A stretch of DNA of 64,000 nt from Desulfobacula sp964636495 (GTDB lineage Bacteria; Desulfobacterota; Desulfobacteria; Desulfobacterales; Desulfobacteraceae): NCBI GenBank assembly GCA_964636495.1, contig CAZWSL010000004.1:78901-142900 (forward strand), written 5' to 3'. Under the pieces are notes generated by a model. It had not been told where the DNA came from. It saw nothing but the letters and a program-made list of their open reading frames with translations, and did no database searches. This document shows, piece after piece, positions 60,499 to 64,000 of the stretch. Position 1 is the stretch's first letter. Each line of letters starts with the position of its first letter. The translations under genes and the position numbers were made by a program.

Positions 60499-60527
60499 TT
60501 GACAATAATTACTATCTGATTTAAAGA
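60499..60527 (+). promoter_or_regulatory. Candidate sigma-70 promoter of the acyl-CoA ligase gene
   Basis: TTGACA (60499-60504), 17 bp, then TAAAGA (60522-60527). The -35 is perfect and the -10 is weak. The operator-like palindrome abuts it. Confidence 0.45.
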
Positions 60528-60702
60528 TTGTCAAGATGTTTTTATTTGAAGTGACATCATCTGTTTTTAACAGCTTATTTTGTTTCTCTTGGAATTCGTC
60601 TCTACGGGCTCAGGAAAGCAGTGATGATATGAATGTTTAATTAAATTTAAAAACGGTTGGATAGATATTGATCAAAATCATAAAAAAAGAGGAGAGGGAG
60701 AA

Positions 60703-62349
60703 ATGAATACAACGCACAATCAATATGAAATTGACCTTGATAAAAATGCAGCCAATTATATACCGCTCACCCCCTTGTCTTTTATTGAAAGGACCAAGGA
60801 TGTCTATCCAGATTACACAGCTGTTATCTATGGAGACCGTTCCTACTCCTGGCTTGAAACCTATAACCGCTGCCTGAAGTTTGCCAGTGCCCTTGAAAGA
60901 CACGGCATCGGCCGGGGTGATACGGTATCAATCATTGCTGCCAACACGCCTGAAATATTTGAAACACACCATGGTGTTCCCATGAGCGGTGCTGTACTCA
61001 ATACGATAAACACCCGGCTGGAGGCAGAGAGCATTGCCTACATACTGGATCACAGTGATGCAAAAGTGCTGATTACTGACACGCAGTATTCCCCCACCGT
61101 TAAATCCGCCCTGGCCAGACTCAACAAGCAGATTTTAGTCATTGATATTGACGATCCTTATGCAGTTTTCAAAGAGGGTGAAGGCCAGCGTCTCGGGAAA
61201 TATACCTATGATGAGTTTATGGATACAGGCAGCCTTGACTACCGGCCCAGAAAACCGGCAGATGAATGGCAGGCCATCACCTTGAACTACACCTCAGGAA
61301 CAACCGGCAGACCAAAGGGCGTGGTTTATCACCACCGTGGTGCTTATTTAATGACCATGGGCAGTGTCATTGCCTGGAACATGCCCAACCATCCGAAATA
61401 CCTTTACACCGTACCGATGTTTCACTGTAATGGATGGGGCTACCCCTGGACACTGGCGGCGCTGGCCGGCACAGCGGTCTGCTGCCGTTATATAGTGGCA
61501 AAAGATATTTACGAACTGCTTGTCAAACACGGAATCACCCATTTTGGAGGTGCGCCCATTGTTCTGAATATGATCGCCAATGCACCTGAACATGAAAAAA
61601 AACAGCTGAACCATAAGGTGTATGCAATGACAGCAGGTGCACCACCACCCAGTTCCATACTGGAAAAAATGGAAAGCATTGGATTTGAAGTCATGCACGT
61701 TTACGGCTTGACCGAGACATACGGGCATGTGGTGCACTGTGCCTGGAATGAGACCTGGAATGATCTTTCCATTGATGAAAGTGCTGAAATAAAAGCCCGG
61801 CAGGGTGTCAGATATCCCATGGTTGAAGAGATTGCTGTTCAGGACCCGCTCACGCTTGAACCGGTGCCAAAAGATGGCGAGACCATGGGCGAAATTATGG
61901 TACGGGGCAACACGGTTATGAAGGGGTATTACAAGAACAGGAGAGAAACCTGTAAAGTATTTGAAAATGGCTGGTTTCACTCCGGTGATCTGGCAGTGGT
62001 GCATCTGGATGGTTATATTCAGGTCAAGGACCGCTCCAAGGATATCATCATTTCCGGGGGAGAAAATATTTCATCGGTGGAGGTGGAGAATGTACTGTCC
62101 AAACATCCGGCAGTTTCCCTGGTTGCAGTAGTGGCAAGGCCGGACGAAAAATGGGGTGAAACCCCCTGTGCGTTTATCGAACTCAACCCGGGATATGAAA
62201 ATACATCTGAAACTGAATTGATTGAATTCTGCAGAAAACATATGGCCGGCTTTAAAAGACCTAAAAAAATTGTTTTTTGTGAGCTGCCCAAAACAGCTAC
62301 AGGTAAAGTTCAGAAATATACACTGAGAAAAAGAGCATCACAGCTGTAG
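60703..62349 (+). CDS. AMP-dependent acyl-CoA ligase (medium/short-chain type)
   Basis: A 548-residue ANL-superfamily ligase that activates a carboxylic acid with ATP and CoA. The phosphate loop YTSGTTGRPKG lies at about 196-206. Other motifs are YGLTE (about 340), GWFHSGDLAVVHLDGYI and the catalytic lysine in TATGKVQK close to the C-terminus. The sequence style is like the methylmercaptopropionate-CoA ligase (DmdB) and plant acyl-activating groups. It is divergent from the TetR gene and presumably feeds the dehydrogenase and AbfD-like enzymes. Substrate unknown. Confidence 0.9.
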   Translation: MNTTHNQYEIDLDKNAANYIPLTPLSFIERTKDVYPDYTAVIYGDRSYSWLETYNRCLKFASALERHGIGRGDTVSIIAANTPEIFETHHGVPMSGAVLNTINTRLEAESIAYILDHSDAKVLITDTQYSPTVKSALARLNKQILVIDIDDPYAVFKEGEGQRLGKYTYDEFMDTGSLDYRPRKPADEWQAITLNYTSGTTGRPKGVVYHHRGAYLMTMGSVIAWNMPNHPKYLYTVPMFHCNGWGYPWTLAALAGTAVCCRYIVAKDIYELLVKHGITHFGGAPIVLNMIANAPEHEKKQLNHKVYAMTAGAPPPSSILEKMESIGFEVMHVYGLTETYGHVVHCAWNETWNDLSIDESAEIKARQGVRYPMVEEIAVQDPLTLEPVPKDGETMGEIMVRGNTVMKGYYKNRRETCKVFENGWFHSGDLAVVHLDGYIQVKDRSKDIIISGGENISSVEVENVLSKHPAVSLVAVVARPDEKWGETPCAFIELNPGYENTSETELIEFCRKHMAGFKRPKKIVFCELPKTATGKVQKYTLRKRASQL

Positions 62350-62492
62350 GATCTCTCCTCCTTTCTCCGGAATGATGGAAAGTCATATGGTTTGTAAAAA
62401 AAACACCGACAGAATGCAGGAATGCATTGTTGTCATGTTTTCAACAGCATATTTTTTAAAACTTTGTAATGTAAAAAACGGAAGCAGATATA

Positions 62493-63293
62493 TTATTTTT
62501 CATGCAGATCGTTTTCACTTGAAAGGCTGGACTGCAGCAGGCCCTGCACATATCCCAGACACTGTTTTATTCCATCCGGCTTCAATTCCAGTGTCATTGT
62601 CCTGCAGTAGCTGATCTCCCTTATTTTCTTAAATACCGGGATAAAATCGATGATCCCCTCCCCTGGCGGCAGATGGATGTCGTCAATGGGAGAATTCCCC
62701 CCGCGATTATCGTGCAGATGGATATGCCTGATCCGTTCAGGAAACATCTCCATTATGGCACAGGCATTATTTTTCCGGGTGAGCAGCTGGGCGTGGCCGA
62801 TATCCAGCGTCAGATTCAAACCGGGAATGGCTTTCAGCACACCTTGCAGGTGACCGGCACTCTCACTTAAATTTTCAAGACAGATAGAGATACCGGCTTT
62901 ATCTGCCTGCTCAACAACTTTATCAAGCAGACGGATTTTAAAAAGCACAGCATCTTTTTTCACATGGCGGCTGTCCAGCCAGCAGTGCAGGGTCAAAATT
63001 TTCATACCCAGCTCTGGCATCAGGGAAATGATGCGGAGCAACCGGGGAAGATAACGCTGTTCCAGCTGTATCTTGTCATTGGGATCCCCTTCCTGGGGAC
63101 CATGACAGACATAATAGAGACCCAGTTTTTCTTTCAGAGCAGCATACCTCTCTTTCTGGATTAAAAAAAGATCCAGATCCCTGATCGAGATTTCAGCAAA
63201 CCGAAGGTTAAGCTTATGGAGAGATGCGATATCTTCCGGACAGCGTGCCGTCCCTCCCAGATGAATAGTTTCAGATCTCATAGCTTTAATCAT
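62493..63293 (-). CDS. Sugar phosphate isomerase/epimerase-like TIM-barrel protein
   Basis: A 266-residue AP-endonuclease-2-family barrel. Likely metal-binding residues are in LHCWLDSRH, CLENLSES, TLDIGHAQLL, HIHLHDNRG and TLELKPDG. The start could be 63293 or the ATG at 63281, which opens with MRSETIHLGG; the first has GAGAGGG upstream and is used. It is convergent with the acyl-CoA ligase. It differs in sequence from the barrel at 4058-4939. Substrate unknown. Confidence 0.82.
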   Translation of the reverse strand: MIKAMRSETIHLGGTARCPEDIASLHKLNLRFAEISIRDLDLFLIQKERYAALKEKLGLYYVCHGPQEGDPNDKIQLEQRYLPRLLRIISLMPELGMKILTLHCWLDSRHVKKDAVLFKIRLLDKVVEQADKAGISICLENLSESAGHLQGVLKAIPGLNLTLDIGHAQLLTRKNNACAIMEMFPERIRHIHLHDNRGGNSPIDDIHLPPGEGIIDFIPVFKKIREISYCRTMTLELKPDGIKQCLGYVQGLLQSSLSSENDLHEK

Positions 63294-63541
63294 CCCTCTC
63301 CTTTGGTTTCAGATTTCAATCAAAGTGTTTCAGATGGATTGCAACCGTATTGAACAATTTCAAGTGTAATGAAACAAACAGAATTCATCCCCGACAGTAG
63401 GATGGAAGGCTCCTTTTTGTCAACTCAAACATATTATTATCTGGATATTCACCATACTAAATTTTTTATACCCGTTCCAGGCTGATTGCCTTACATCCGC
63501 TGAAATGGACATTGCTACAAACTCTAAGATTCCTTACACTG

Positions 63542-63585
63542 GCCACCAAAAACTCAGTCATGCTTCCCTCAAACAGTTTGGTGGC
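63542..63585. other. Inverted repeat near the window end
   Basis: GCCACCAAA (63542-63550) and TTTGGTGGC (63577-63585) form a 9-bp stem around a 26-nt loop. It directly follows the stop of the doubtful minus-strand ORF 63586-63888. No T-run is evident. Confidence 0.35.
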
Positions 63586-63888
63586 TTAACCGTTACAGAA
63601 ATCAAGAGTTTGTACGCAAAGATCCATATGCGCCTGCAAGGCAATCAGCCTTCCACTGGAGTGTTCAACAGCTCCTCTCATACGCTTTTTACGTAGGTTA
63701 AAGGTTAGAGGTTTACCTTTTATCACTTTACTGCATCCTTTACATTTCTCGGTAGATTCAATCCGGGGAGCAATTATGCGTGCCACGGTATCTCTTATGA
63801 AATCGCAAAACATTGGATCGCGTACGGGAACAGGTTCTTTTTTGTCATCTTTTTTTATTTCTCTGCCGTAAAAACCAACAATACGCAT
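63586..63888 (-). CDS. Hypothetical 100-residue protein, doubtful
   Basis: A minus-strand ORF with a CxxC pair (KCKGCSK near 49-53) and a basic segment (NLRKKRMRG). I do not recognise it, and there is no clear ribosome-binding site upstream of the ATG. The overlapping plus-strand ORF at 63505-63696 is equally unrecognised. The region could be a small Zn-binding protein or a remnant of a larger gene. Confidence 0.3.
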   Translation of the reverse strand: MRIVGFYGREIKKDDKKEPVPVRDPMFCDFIRDTVARIIAPRIESTEKCKGCSKVIKGKPLTFNLRKKRMRGAVEHSSGRLIALQAHMDLCVQTLDFCNG

Positions 63889-64000
63889 AATGATACAGGA
63901 GTGTTTCTTCTTTTATCATTTTTTTGTTAACAAAGATATAAAGCCGACCTAAATCCACCGCCTAATTTTTTTACACCCCTTCTATCAATAATCGGGGGGA
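63889..64000. other. Non-coding window end
   Basis: No gene or signal was recognised in the last 112 bp. Confidence 0.4.

Larger units (their letters stand above)
60355..60702. other. Divergent promoter region of the tetR-like and acyl-CoA ligase genes
   Basis: This 348-bp gap contains a TetR-type palindrome and a plus-strand promoter candidate (annotated separately), and the ribosome-binding site AGGGAG before the ligase ATG. The remainder is AT-rich with no ORF. The plus-strand leader of about 170 nt shows no recognisable riboswitch. Confidence 0.5.

Noticed and set aside
63505..63696. 63-residue plus-strand ORF
   Set aside because: No recognised motif, overlaps a hairpin and a minus-strand ORF, no ribosome-binding site.
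1..64000. CRISPR array, tRNA, rRNA, insertion sequence or prophage
   Set aside because: I looked for regular spaced repeats, cloverleaf-like T-arm sequences and transposase or integrase ORFs and found none.

Overview
The window looks like a chromosomal scaffold of a strictly anaerobic, probably sulfate-reducing Desulfobacterota bacterium (Desulfobacteraceae-like). The taxonomy is an inference from gene content: HdrA/B/C/D-type flavin and iron-sulfur proteins, a Hyd-2-type periplasmic [NiFe] hydrogenase, corrinoid-type methyltransferases, a tungsten aldehyde:ferredoxin oxidoreductase, ETF with acyl-CoA enzymes, and one apparent selenocysteine UGA codon. The DNA is moderately AT-rich. I see no rRNA, tRNA, CRISPR array, insertion sequence or prophage.

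Region 1 (1-10.9 kb) is a one-carbon/quaternary-amine style cluster: the 3' end of a pterin-dependent methyltransferase, DUF2284, a DUF1638-hydantoinase/oxoprolinase fusion, a TIM-barrel isomerase, a GntR regulator flanked by matching AT-rich repeats, an aldehyde:ferredoxin oxidoreductase, a non-pyrrolysine MttB-family methyltransferase and a FAD amine oxidoreductase. Region 2 (10.9-25.5 kb) holds [NiFe]-hydrogenase maturation genes (hypC, hypF, hypD, hypE) interrupted by lysA, an SDR fused to a probable RsbRD-like domain and a small membrane protein, followed by a complete hybO-A-B-C-D-type hydrogenase operon. Region 3 (25.5-33.7 kb) is a signalling block beside a SulP transporter: a PEP-synthase-like protein, a membrane histidine kinase, a degenerate kinase, two single-domain response regulators and a cytidylate-kinase-like/BON-like/receiver fusion. 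It contains a 100-N scaffold gap whose flanks share the same 55 bp, so the gap is probably artificial.

Region 4 (34-39.2 kb) carries a 3-hydroxyacyl-CoA dehydrogenase, a NifX-like protein with a sigma-54 activator, and a TlpA/DsbA/DsbB thiol-redox set. Region 5 (39.5-50.7 kb) is the most unusual: a PocR-domain protein, HdrC, HdrB, a giant HdrA with an inserted GltD module, MvhD, an FrhB/FdhB-like protein, a tandem double HdrA, and an HdrD-like protein whose frame crosses a TGA followed by a bacterial SECIS-like hairpin. This could encode a multi-flavin electron-bifurcating or confurcating complex.

Region 6 (50.7-54.8 kb) is housekeeping: RNase D, ThrS, a VanZ-like protein, a truncated thioesterase and DUF503. 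Region 7 (54.9-63.3 kb) is an acyl-CoA catabolic cluster under a TetR regulator: a divergent 4-hydroxybutyryl-CoA-dehydratase-family protein lacking the classical catalytic residues, EtfA, EtfB, an acyl-CoA dehydrogenase, a divergent acyl-CoA ligase with a TetR-type palindrome overlapping its putative -35, and a TIM-barrel isomerase. The last 0.7 kb holds only one doubtful small ORF.
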